Origin: Mageeibacillus sp. UBA1243
Lineage (GTDB): Bacteria > Bacillota > Clostridia > UBA1212
Direction of reading: 5' to 3'
DNA length: 46,492 nt
Assembly (NCBI GenBank): GCA_002308595.1
Contig: DBWH01000006.1
Coordinates: 1 to 46,492, forward strand
Position numbers and translations under genes: made by a program. The notes under the pieces were generated by a model. It was given only the letters and a program-made list of their open reading frames with translations, did no database searches and was not told the origin of the DNA. The first letter of the stretch is position 1. Each line of letters opens with the position of its first letter. This document shows, in pieces, positions 38,354-46,237 of this stretch.

Positions 38354-39211
38354 TTAAAAAAGTGAGAACATCACGGCGGCGAAATACATAACGCCGAAAG
38401 ACGGCATGTATGAATCGATTCTGTCGAGCATTCCACCGTGGCCGGGAAGCATCTTTCCGAAATCCTTGATGCCGCACTGCCGTTTAATCGCCGACATAAA
38501 GAGGTCGCCGACCTGGCTCACAAACGAGACAAGCGCTCCCATCACCGGGCAGAACCAGACGGGTATGCCCGTATCGATGTGACAGAAGAAAAGAACGATT
38601 CCGTAAACGACGAGCCCGACGGCACCGCCAATGAAACCGCCCCACATTCCCGCAAAAGTCTTCTTGGGGCTTATATCCGGGCAGAGCTTCTTCTTTCCGA
38701 AAAGACTTCCGAAAGCAAACGCGCAGGTGTCCGACATTATGCTGCCGACAAGCGTCATAATGATTAGATGCAGTCCGGGGAGCCCCTTGGGGTCGTTCGG
38801 GAAGAACCTGAGCGCCATTCCGCACCAGAGCAGGAGCGTGATGTAGAGCGAGCCGAAAAACGGCAGCGCCACGTCTTCAAACGTTCTCCTCCTGTGGTCG
38901 AACACAAATACCGCGGCCGATATCATCAAAGCGACGCACAAGACAAGCGGGTAGAAATTAAACGGGAGCCTGATGAAAATGTTTCCGGGCTGAACGACGT
39001 CGGAAAAGGCACCGGCTGCAGCCGCCGCAAAAAGGATGACAGAAGGAACTATTGCAGGATTTTTTCCGCTCTTTTTGAGCGCCCTCAGGTACTCAAAAAT
39101 GCTGACAGCCATAATAAAAAGCAAAAAACCCGCAAAGTAGTAACCGCCGAGTATTATAGCGGCAAGCGCAACCGCGCCGCCAATGAGGCCGGTGATGATT
39201 CTTGCTTTCAT
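38354..39211 (-). CDS. cdsA: Phosphatidate cytidylyltransferase
   Basis: Makes CDP-diacylglycerol, the branch point for membrane phospholipids. A 285-residue membrane protein with about eight helices and the family ending beginning SPKKTFAGMWGGFIGG, then SQVGDLFMSAIKRQCGIKDFG (divided in the chain around residue 225) and LPGHGGMLDRIDS. The ATG at 39211 has GAGGATTTC before it and leads directly into the first helix. An in-frame start 63 bases upstream has no ribosome site. It is 134 bp downstream of uppS, with an A/T-rich dyad in the gap. Confidence 0.94.
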   Translation of the reverse strand: MKARIITGLIGGAVALAAIILGGYYFAGFLLFIMAVSIFEYLRALKKSGKNPAIVPSVILFAAAAAGAFSDVVQPGNIFIRLPFNFYPLVLCVALMISAAVFVFDHRRRTFEDVALPFFGSLYITLLLWCGMALRFFPNDPKGLPGLHLIIMTLVGSIMSDTCAFAFGSLFGKKKLCPDISPKKTFAGMWGGFIGGAVGLVVYGIVLFFCHIDTGIPVWFCPVMGALVSFVSQVGDLFMSAIKRQCGIKDFGKMLPGHGGMLDRIDSYMPSFGVMYFAAVMFSLF

Positions 39212-39275
39212 GAAATCCTCATTTCTGCCTAAATTGTCCGAAATCCTGACAAATCGGCAAAAAGTATTTATCACA

Positions 39276-39302
39276 TAATCTTTAAAAAATATTTAAAGAT
39301 TA
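39276..39302. other. Perfect 11-bp A/T-rich inverted repeat
   Basis: TAATCTTTAAA and TTTAAAGATTA flank a 5-bp centre between uppS and cdsA. It may be an operator or a weak RNA hairpin. It ends 44 bp past the uppS stop and 65 bp before the cdsA start. Confidence 0.6.
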
Positions 39303-39345
39303 ACCGTTGCATTTTCGGTGTATCGGCGGGTTCTCAAAACCGCAC

Positions 39346-40104
39346 TCAGGCGCCGAACCGTCTCTTTCTCCTTGCGAACTCGTCAAGCGCCCTGTCAAGC
39401 TCTTTGTCGTCAAAATCAGGCCAGTAGCAGTCCGCAAAATAGAACTCGGAATAAGCCGCCTGCCAGAGGAGGAAATTGCTGAGTCTCTGCTCGCCGCTCG
39501 TCCTGATGATGAGGTCCGGATCCGGCGTGTCGGGGGCAAAGAGTCCGCCCGCTATCATCTTCTCGTCAACGTCCTTCGGATCAAGGCTGCCGTCCGCACA
39601 CTTTTCGCATATTTTCCTCACGGACGAAGTAATCTCGTCCCTCGAGCCGTAGCTAATGCAGACGTTCACTGTGATGCCGTCATTGTCCTTGGTTATATTT
39701 TCGATGCGGTTTATGTCTTCAAGAAGACGCTCCGAAAGATTGTCTCTCTCGCCAATGATCCTTACTCTGACCCTTCTGCCCTCATCGTCCGGCTTGTTAA
39801 TGAAATTCTCCATAAAATCCATGAAAATCTTCATCAGCGCCATAACTTCCTGTTCGCTTCTCTTCCAGTTTTCAGTCGAAAAAGCGTAGAAAGTGAGATA
39901 CCTTATGCCTCTGTCCGAAGCCGCTCTGATGGTACGCTTGAAGTTATTTGCGCCCTCAAGGTGTCCCGCCGCGGCAGGCAGCAGTCTTTTCTTTGCCCAG
40001 CGCCTGTTGCCGTCCGGAATGATGGCAAGCGATACCACGCCGCGGCTCCTGTCTCCGGCTGCTTCAGAGGGGTTATTCGTCTGTTTATTCTTTTTCAAAG
40101 CCAT
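39346..40104 (-). CDS. uppS: Undecaprenyl diphosphate synthase
   Basis: cis-Prenyltransferase making the C55 carrier lipid for cell-wall synthesis. The 252 residues have SLAIIPDGNRRWAKK near residue 26 with catalytic Asp33, FYAFSTENWKRS, and the C-terminal DLIIRTSGEQRLSNFLLWQ region and FADCYWPDF. The usual HVAIIMDGNGRWA reads SLAIIPDGNRRWA, a variant seen in some clostridia. The N-terminal 25 residues are polar and outside the fold. The ribosome site is weak (AGAAG). A long RNA hairpin lies immediately upstream in the frr-uppS gap. Confidence 0.95.
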   Translation of the reverse strand: MALKKNKQTNNPSEAAGDRSRGVVSLAIIPDGNRRWAKKRLLPAAAGHLEGANNFKRTIRAASDRGIRYLTFYAFSTENWKRSEQEVMALMKIFMDFMENFINKPDDEGRRVRVRIIGERDNLSERLLEDINRIENITKDNDGITVNVCISYGSRDEITSSVRKICEKCADGSLDPKDVDEKMIAGGLFAPDTPDPDLIIRTSGEQRLSNFLLWQAAYSEFYFADCYWPDFDDKELDRALDEFARRKRRFGA

Positions 40105-40124
40105 GTTTTTATCATTCTTCTAAC

Positions 40125-40182
40125 ACACGAAAATGACAGGCCGCAAAAGACAGGTTAAATCCCGCAGCTTGTCATTTTGTGT
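40125..40182 (-). promoter_or_regulatory. Long imperfect hairpin in front of uppS
   Basis: ACAC-(G)-AAAATGACA-G-GCCGC (40125-40144) pairs with GCAGC-T-TGTCATTTT-GTGT (40164-40182): 18 pairs with one bulged base, one A·C mismatch and one wobble in the minus-strand RNA, and a 19-nt loop. It ends 20 nt before the uppS ATG, close to its weak ribosome site. No U tract follows, so it is not a normal terminator. Confidence 0.65.
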
Positions 40183-40185
40183 TCG

Positions 40186-40193
40186 CATTGGCG
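40186..40193. repeat. Intergenic copy of the CATTGGCG word
   Basis: An exact copy of the dispersed octamer, 3 bp from the uppS-leader hairpin and 6 bp from a second hairpin (AAACGC/GCGTTT, 40200-40220). Confidence 0.6.
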
Positions 40194-40267
40194 TCTGCCA
40201 AACGCCCTGAGAAAGCGTTTATGCTACGGCCTTTAAGACACAATTATTGCCCCTTACGGACGGCTCA

Positions 40268-40828
40268 TCAGAGTTCCATGAGTTCCTTGTCCTTGCGAGC
40301 CACGACCTTGTCGATTTCTTCGATGTGCTTGTCGGTGAACTGCTGGATGTCTTTCTCGGACTGCTTCTGGTCGTCCTCGGTGATGACGGAGTTCTTCTTC
40401 TGGTTCTTGAAGTACTCGACGGCGTCGCGTCTGATGGAGCGGATGGCGACTTTTGCGTCCTCACCCATCTTTTTGACCTGCTTGGCGAGTTCAAGACGTC
40501 TCTCCTCGGTAAGTGCGGGGAACACGAGCTTGATGGATTTACCGTCGTTGGAAGGATTGATGCCGAGATCGGACTTCAGGATCGCTCTTTCAACTTCTTT
40601 GAGCATCTTGGCTTCCCAGGGCGTGAAGACGAGAAGTCTCGCCTCCGGCACGCTTACGTTTCCGACCTGCGTAACGGGAGTCTCAACTCCGTAATAGTCA
40701 ACACTGATTTTATTCAAAACTGCGGGATTTGCTCTCCCCGCTCTTATCTCAGCCAGTTCTTCCGTGAGAAGACTGATGGTTTTATCCATTTTTCCTGTAT
40801 AAACATCATATTCTTTTTTATCTATCAT
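40268..40828 (-). CDS. frr: Ribosome recycling factor
   Basis: Splits post-termination ribosomes together with EF-G. The 186-residue protein has the expected length and the family blocks EIRAGRANPAVLNKISVDYYG (split at residues 28-48), FTPWEAKMLKEVERAI and RSIRRDAVEYFKN, ending in the basic helix KVVARKDKELMEL. The ATG at 40828 gives the standard N-terminus MIDKKEYD. GGGGG is about 9 bases upstream. A clear promoter lies about 50 bp ahead. The usual upstream partners tsf and pyrH are missing; a glycogen operon ends there instead. Confidence 0.97.
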   Translation of the reverse strand: MIDKKEYDVYTGKMDKTISLLTEELAEIRAGRANPAVLNKISVDYYGVETPVTQVGNVSVPEARLLVFTPWEAKMLKEVERAILKSDLGINPSNDGKSIKLVFPALTEERRLELAKQVKKMGEDAKVAIRSIRRDAVEYFKNQKKNSVITEDDQKQSEKDIQQFTDKHIEEIDKVVARKDKELMEL

Positions 40829-40873
40829 GATGAAAACCCCCAAATTGTATTCGAGCCGGCTGCTCACTGTTTA

Positions 40874-40888
40874 TGTGAATATATCACA
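40874..40888. promoter_or_regulatory. Operator-like dyad over the frr -10 box
   Basis: TGTGA-ATATA-TCACA is a perfect 5-bp inverted repeat whose centre is part of the -10 element. The arms resemble CRP/FNR- or Rex-type half sites, but the 5-bp spacing differs from those consensus sites. Confidence 0.4.
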
Positions 40889-40906
40889 AAACAGCGAATT
40901 TGTAAA
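40878..40906 (-). promoter_or_regulatory. Promoter of the frr-to-uvrA run
   Basis: Minus-strand TTTACA (40906-40901), 17-base spacer and TATATT (40883-40878); start near 40870, leader of about 45 nt. Confidence 0.8.
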
Positions 40907-40941
40907 GGGTCACGAAGGCCTAAGAAAGCCGTTTTCTGCCC

Positions 40942-40963
40942 TCTTCAAGCGGTCTTCAAGCGG
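40942..40963. repeat. 11-bp tandem repeat, two copies
   Basis: TCTTCAAGCGG occurs twice head to tail in the gap between the amidohydrolase gene and the frr promoter, just before a CGCCAATG word at 40969. Confidence 0.65.
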
Positions 40964-40968
40964 TCTGA

Positions 40969-40976
40969 CGCCAATG
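40969..40976. repeat. Intergenic copy of the CGCCAATG word
   Basis: An exact copy of the dispersed octamer 9 bp beyond the amidohydrolase stop codon. Confidence 0.6.
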
Positions 40977-40984
40977 AGTTTCCT

Positions 40985-41800
40985 CTATTCAAACGCCCTT
41001 CCGTGGCGCGCAAGCAGTGAAGCCGCGTTTTGATACCTGATTTTTGTAAGATCATCCTCAGAAAGCCCGAGTTTCTCAATAAAAGAAAGCTCCCTTTCGG
41101 GTGTGCTCCACGGGCAGTCGCTTCCGAAAAGTATTCTGTCCGCGCCGTGCGCTTTTATTATGTCCGAAGCCTCTTTTTCGGTGATATAGCCAAGGCCGAA
41201 AGCCGTGTCAAAATAGACCGGAAGCCCGCAGAGGTCCGAAAGCACGCTGTCGCTCTGCATCGAAGCTCCCCAGTGGGCAAGGACAACGTCGTTTCCGGTG
41301 AACGCGCCAAGGGCATTGGCGGCATCCTTGAGGCGCCTCGGGGAGGACCTGTCAACATCCTCAAAAGATATGTCTGAGCCTGCGTGGAAAAGGACTATGA
41401 AGCCAAGCTCGCGGACTTTGTCGTAAAGCTTTGCGAGGCGCGGGTCGTCAACGTAAAAATCCTGAAAATACGGGTGAAACTTGATGCCCGAAATACCGCT
41501 CTCCCTGAGCCTTAAAAGTTCGTCCTCCGCTTCGTCGGCAAACGGCGCAACGGAGCCGAAAGAGACCACACTGCCGCCGTTGATTGAGATTGCAAAGTCA
41601 TTTACGTTGTGCATTCTCTTGGCGTCAGTCGAGATGTTGTTGACAACAAACATGTCAACGCCCTGCTCCTTAAGCAGCGTCGAGAGACCGCCGAGGGTGC
41701 CGTCCGTGTACGGTTTGATGCCCCCCGTCGCCGAGAGGCCGCTGACCGCTTTTTGTGCTATTTTATCGGGATAACAGTGTGTGTGAAAATCGATGACCAT
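40985..41800 (-). CDS. Amidohydrolase-family metal-dependent hydrolase
   Basis: A 271-residue TIM-barrel hydrolase of the amidohydrolase-2 (PF04909) type. Metal-site motifs are DFHTHCY (His6, His8), IKFHPYF, FHAGSD, LAHWG and LFGSDCPW. Family members include decarboxylases and lactonases, and the substrate here is unknown. The ATG begins one base after the stop of the GH13 gene, with no Shine-Dalgarno site, so translation is almost certainly coupled. It is the last gene of the glycogen operon. Confidence 0.85.
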   Translation of the reverse strand: MVIDFHTHCYPDKIAQKAVSGLSATGGIKPYTDGTLGGLSTLLKEQGVDMFVVNNISTDAKRMHNVNDFAISINGGSVVSFGSVAPFADEAEDELLRLRESGISGIKFHPYFQDFYVDDPRLAKLYDKVRELGFIVLFHAGSDISFEDVDRSSPRRLKDAANALGAFTGNDVVLAHWGASMQSDSVLSDLCGLPVYFDTAFGLGYITEKEASDIIKAHGADRILFGSDCPWSTPERELSFIEKLGLSEDDLTKIRYQNAASLLARHGRAFE

Positions 41801-41801
41801 A

Positions 41802-43760
41802 TCAGATTTTTTTGTAGATTGCGCAGCCGTTTGTGATTGTAAGAGATACCTTGCCGTCTTCGCCGCAGGTTACGGTTGCGTCTTCCTCCGCGCCGAAGAG
41901 AGGCTCGTATGAGCCCTTTTCAAGCTCGAGTTCGACTTCGGTTTCCGGCTCGCTGCCGCGGCTTATAACCACGACCGCCTCGTCACTGCCGAGGGTCCTT
42001 TTGTATGCAAGAACGTCCTGCATCGGGGTGCTTAAAAACTCAATTTCGCCTTTTACAAGGCAGGGGTTCTTCTTCCTGATTCCGGCAAGCGCCGCAAACA
42101 CCGAGATCATGTTTTTATCTTCGCGGCCCCACGGATATGTGCGCCTGTTGTCGGGGTCCTCACCGCCCTCAAGGCATGTCTCATCTCCGTAATAGACAAG
42201 GGGAACTCCGGGGAACGTGAACATGACGGCAGCATAGTTTGCGACGTACCTTCTCGCAAGAGCCTTTTTGCCTCCCGCTGCCTCAAGCATCGCGGTCATG
42301 AGCCTTTTGACGTCGTGGCTGCCTGTCATATTGACGAGCGCATAGTAGTTTTCGCGCGGGTAGTTTTCCTTGAGCGAAAGGAACCTTTCGGCCGTTTTGT
42401 CCGCGCCGGCATCTCCGCCGAAGAAAGCAAGAAGTATCTTTCTGAACGGGTAATCCGTAACTGTGGAGAGCTCGCGCTCCGTGAAATACGACCTGAGTTT
42501 TCCGTAGCTGACTTTTGTGGAGGCGTCCTCCCAGACCTCGCCAAGGAGAACCGGGTCTAAACCTGTCTCTGCGGAGACCTCTTTGCATGCATTGGCGAGT
42601 TCCTTAATAAACCTGTCCGGAAGCTCGTCGGCAACGTCAAGTCTGAAACCGGCAACACCTTTCCTCAGCCAGTGCTTCACAACGGAGTCATCGTCGCGCG
42701 CGATAAAGTCAAGGTAGCCCGGGGCAAGCTCGTTAACGTTCGGAAGCACGTCAACGCCCCACCAGCAGTCGTAGCTGTCGTCACTCTCCTCCGAGAACCT
42801 GTACCAGTCCCTGTATTTGGAGTTTTTATTCTTGTAGGCACCGCCGCCGTATTTGCCTAATTTATCGAAATAAATGCTGTCCGAGCCCGTGTGGCTGAAC
42901 ACGCCGTCAAGCATGATCTTAACGTTGTCCTTAGCGCTCACGTAAAGCAGGAGATCCATCGCCGGGTCGCCGCCGAGGAGACCGTCAACGTGCATATAGT
43001 CTTCGGTGTCGTAGCGGTGGTTGCTCGCCGCCTTGAAGACCGGATTGAGGTAGATTACATTGGCGCCGAGAGCCTCGATATAAGGCAGCTTTTCGGAAAC
43101 GCCCGAGAGGTTGCCGCCGTGAAAATCCCAGCGCACAACGTCGTTTTCGGCGTTCTTGATGTACATCGGAAGGTCGTCCCACGTGCCGTACATGAACGAG
43201 TTTGGCTTCTGCTCGGCAAGCGCGTCGTAGCCTTTGCAGAACCTGTCGGGGAAAATCTGGTAAATGACAGACTTTTTGAACCACTCGGGCACTTTAAGGC
43301 CCTTTTTGTGGACCGTCACGGTGTAGTAATTGCCGTCAAGCCCTTCCCTGCAGGCTCCGATACCGCCAATGCATTCCTCATTGTTCCCGTAAAACAGATT
43401 TATGTCGCGGCCGTCCTCGCGCACGACAAAGTGAAAGCCGTAAAAATAAACTCCCTGCTTTTCACAGTTAAGAGTGCACGAAAAAACTGTTTTGAGGCGC
43501 TTTCCGTGCTCGGTTTCGGTTACATTGGCGGCTTCATGGGCAAGAGGAATCGCTGACACAACCGGCTCGAAGGTTTCCTTTTCGGACTCATCTTCGGTGC
43601 CGAAAAAGCGCAAAGAAAGCTCCGCCAGTTTGATCTCTGCCGGATTGTCGAGGTTGTCCTCGTAGCTTTCTATTGCGAGCGTGACTTTTTCGCCGGCCGG
43701 AACGGAACCGAAGGGACTCCTGAAAGATTCCGACCGCGAGTTATGCAAAAAAGTGATCAT
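41802..43760 (-). CDS. GH13 alpha-glycosidase (cyclomaltodextrinase/neopullulanase type)
   Basis: A 652-residue alpha-amylase-family enzyme. An N-terminal beta domain (1-155) precedes the barrel, which opens with WFKKSVIYQIFPDRFCKG (160-177). Catalytic residues are Asp375 in GFRLDVADE, Glu408 in LLGEVWED and Asp483 in TGSHDVKR. The N-terminal domain, cytoplasmic location (no signal) and DGVFSHTG block fit cyclomaltodextrinase, neopullulanase or maltogenic-amylase subfamilies. In this operon it probably trims maltodextrins released from glycogen. AAAGG lies before the ATG. Confidence 0.9.
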   Translation of the reverse strand: MITFLHNSRSESFRSPFGSVPAGEKVTLAIESYEDNLDNPAEIKLAELSLRFFGTEDESEKETFEPVVSAIPLAHEAANVTETEHGKRLKTVFSCTLNCEKQGVYFYGFHFVVREDGRDINLFYGNNEECIGGIGACREGLDGNYYTVTVHKKGLKVPEWFKKSVIYQIFPDRFCKGYDALAEQKPNSFMYGTWDDLPMYIKNAENDVVRWDFHGGNLSGVSEKLPYIEALGANVIYLNPVFKAASNHRYDTEDYMHVDGLLGGDPAMDLLLYVSAKDNVKIMLDGVFSHTGSDSIYFDKLGKYGGGAYKNKNSKYRDWYRFSEESDDSYDCWWGVDVLPNVNELAPGYLDFIARDDDSVVKHWLRKGVAGFRLDVADELPDRFIKELANACKEVSAETGLDPVLLGEVWEDASTKVSYGKLRSYFTERELSTVTDYPFRKILLAFFGGDAGADKTAERFLSLKENYPRENYYALVNMTGSHDVKRLMTAMLEAAGGKKALARRYVANYAAVMFTFPGVPLVYYGDETCLEGGEDPDNRRTYPWGREDKNMISVFAALAGIRKKNPCLVKGEIEFLSTPMQDVLAYKRTLGSDEAVVVISRGSEPETEVELELEKGSYEPLFGAEEDATVTCGEDGKVSLTITNGCAIYKKI

Positions 43761-43805
43761 TTTGAGCCTTTTAGCTTTAATTTTTATTTAAAGCAATATT
43801 ACCTA

Positions 43806-46229
43806 TTAAAATGCGGGTTTTACGCCCCAGATTTCGTCGGCGTACCTTCTGATCGTATTGTCGGATGAGAAGACGCCCGAGCATGCGATGTTGACGGCGC
43901 CCATTCTGCCCCAGCGGTCCTTGTCCCTGAAGAGTGCATCCGCCTTCTCCTGAGCCTTCACGTATGCGTCAAAGTCGCGCAGAGTGAAATACGGGTCGTT
44001 GTCGACAGTGAGGTGGTTCTTTATGAGGTCAAACTCGCCCGGAGCCGCACCGAAGCCTGTCGATATCTGGTTTATGATTCTTCCGAGCCTCGGGTCGTGC
44101 GCAATGGTCTTCATCGCGTCGTAGCCGCCGAACTTCTGGTAGTTTATGACCTCCTCTGACGAGAGACCGAATATGATGATGTTGTCGTCGCCGACTTCAC
44201 CGTGAATTTCCACGTTAGCTCCGTCCATCGTCGCGACAGTAACCGCGCCGTTCATCATGAACTTCATGTTGCCGGTTCCGGAGGCCTCTTTGGAGGCAGT
44301 CGAAATCTGCTCACTGATGTCGCCCGCAGGAATCATTATCTGCGCAAGGCTGACGCCGTAGTTCGGCATGAACACGACCTTGAGCTTGCCGTCGCAGCGC
44401 CTGTCGTTGTTTACGATATCGGCAACGGTATTGATGAGCTTGATGGTCTGCTTGGCGATAATGTAGCCCGGAAACGCCTTGGCGCCAAAGATAAATGTCC
44501 TCGGAGCGATGTCAAGGTTCGGATTGTCGCAGATTCTGTTGTAAAGGTCGATGATGTGGAGCACGTTCAGGATCTGCCTCTTGTACATGTGAAGACGCTT
44601 CACCTGGATGTCGAAGATCGAGTCCGGGTCGACCGCGATACCGTAATTGTCAAGTATAAACGCACCGAGCCTCTCCTTGTTCGAACGCTTGATTTCCTGC
44701 ACTTTTGCGACAAATTCTTTATCGTCGCAGTGAGGCTTGAGGTCCTTCAGGAGCAGCGGGTTCTTCTTCCAGCTGTCGCCAATGGTATTGTCAATGAGGT
44801 TCGCAAGCTTCGGGTTTGCCTGAATGAGCCAGCGCCTGTGGGTGATGCCGTTCGTCTTGTTGTTGAACTTTCCGGGGTAGAACTCGTGAAAATCCTTGAG
44901 TTCCTGGTTCTTCAGAATCTCGGTGTGGAGCGCCGCGACGCCGTTTACGCTGTGGCTTCCCACGATCGCGAGATGAGCCATTTTCACCATGTCATCCTGG
45001 ATAATGGACATTGCGCTGAGCTTGCCCCAGTCGCCGTTGTAGCGCCTGGCGACATCCGCGCAGAAACGTCTGTTAATCTCCTCGACGATCATGTAGATAC
45101 GGGGCAGGAGATGCCTGAACATGGGAACGCGCCACTTTTCAAGAGCCTCGGCAAGGATTGTGTGGTTTGTATAGGCAATGGTATTGACCGTCACGTTGAA
45201 CGCATCGTCCCACTCTACGCCCTCCTCGTCAACGAGTATGCGCATGAGCTCGGCAACCGCAAGAGCCGGGTGCGTGTCGTTTACGTGAATCGCAACGTGC
45301 TTGTCAAGCTCTGTGACAGAGATTCCGTTCTTCTTGGCGTCTCTCACGATGGTCTGGATGCCCGCGCTTGTGAAGAAATATTCCTGCTTGAGTCTGAGGA
45401 GCTTTCCTCTCTCTGTAGAGTCGTCGGGATAGAGGACGCTTGTGATGGACGAAACCGCATACTGCGCCGCCTGTGCCCTCTCGTAGTCGCCCTTTGAGAA
45501 CGTGCTGAAGTCAAACGCAGCTCCGTCGGTCTCCGCGCTCCAGAGCCTCAATGTGTTTACGATGCCGTTCTCATAACCCGGCACAGGCATATCATAAGGA
45601 ACTGCGAGAATAGGCTCGTAGTTTGTGTGCTCAGCATGGAACTTTCCGTTCTCGTCAACGCGAAGGCTGCAGTCACCGCCAAACTTTACGATGCAGGCCT
45701 TGTCGTCGCGCCTTGACTCCCATACGTTCTGGATTTTGAGCCAGTTGTCGGGTGTCTCAATCTGATTTCCGTGCACGATTTCCTGTCTGAAAAGACCGTA
45801 TCTGTACCTGATTCCGATGCCCATGCCCGAAATGCCGAGCGAAGCCATGGAGTCGATGAAGCATGCAGCGAGTCTTCCGAGGCCGCCGTTGCCGAGTCCC
45901 GCGTCGGGCTCAATCTCTTCAAGGCAGGGAAGCGAAAGTCCGAGCTCCGAAAGGCCCTCCTCCACAACGTCCTTGATTCCAAGGTTCAGCATGATCGAGT
46001 CAAGCAGTCTTCCGATGAGAAATTCCATCGAAAAGTAGTAAACCGTCTTTTTCTTTTCAGCTGCGTTGCGTGTCTCGGTCTCGTACCAGTCGAGAGCCAT
46101 GTATTCTTTTATAAGCGTGCCGAGTGCAATATATCTTTCGGTGTCCGAGCTTCTCTCGACGTCCGTCCTGTAGAGCTGCATCAGCTTCGCTTTGAAGTCG
46201 TTTTTGAATTTGTTTTTATCTATAAGCAT
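43806..46229 (-). CDS. glgP: Glycogen/maltodextrin phosphorylase
   Basis: Releases glucose 1-phosphate from alpha-1,4-glucan using PLP and phosphate. The 807 residues have YFSMEFLIGRLL near the start, EPDAGLGNGGLGRLAACF, HVNDTHPALAVAELMR and the PLP region EASGTGNMKFMMNG with Lys656. The length is standard. The ATG at 46229 is preferred because it gives the usual N-terminus and sits 8 bp past the glgA stop. A GTG 21 bases further up, overlapping glgA, has GAGGAA four bases ahead and cannot be excluded. Confidence 0.95.
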   Translation of the reverse strand: MLIDKNKFKNDFKAKLMQLYRTDVERSSDTERYIALGTLIKEYMALDWYETETRNAAEKKKTVYYFSMEFLIGRLLDSIMLNLGIKDVVEEGLSELGLSLPCLEEIEPDAGLGNGGLGRLAACFIDSMASLGISGMGIGIRYRYGLFRQEIVHGNQIETPDNWLKIQNVWESRRDDKACIVKFGGDCSLRVDENGKFHAEHTNYEPILAVPYDMPVPGYENGIVNTLRLWSAETDGAAFDFSTFSKGDYERAQAAQYAVSSITSVLYPDDSTERGKLLRLKQEYFFTSAGIQTIVRDAKKNGISVTELDKHVAIHVNDTHPALAVAELMRILVDEEGVEWDDAFNVTVNTIAYTNHTILAEALEKWRVPMFRHLLPRIYMIVEEINRRFCADVARRYNGDWGKLSAMSIIQDDMVKMAHLAIVGSHSVNGVAALHTEILKNQELKDFHEFYPGKFNNKTNGITHRRWLIQANPKLANLIDNTIGDSWKKNPLLLKDLKPHCDDKEFVAKVQEIKRSNKERLGAFILDNYGIAVDPDSIFDIQVKRLHMYKRQILNVLHIIDLYNRICDNPNLDIAPRTFIFGAKAFPGYIIAKQTIKLINTVADIVNNDRRCDGKLKVVFMPNYGVSLAQIMIPAGDISEQISTASKEASGTGNMKFMMNGAVTVATMDGANVEIHGEVGDDNIIIFGLSSEEVINYQKFGGYDAMKTIAHDPRLGRIINQISTGFGAAPGEFDLIKNHLTVDNDPYFTLRDFDAYVKAQEKADALFRDKDRWGRMGAVNIACSGVFSSDNTIRRYADEIWGVKPAF

Positions 46230-46237
46230 GGTTTTTA

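Noticed and set aside
40874..40888. Rex operator at the frr promoter
   Set aside because: Rex sites have longer arms with a different spacing (TTGTGAA-N4-TTCACAA); only five bases per arm match here.
44202..45497. 431-codon open frame on the plus strand opposite glgP
   Set aside because: It mirrors conserved glgP sequence, shows no motif and no promoter; a codon-bias shadow.
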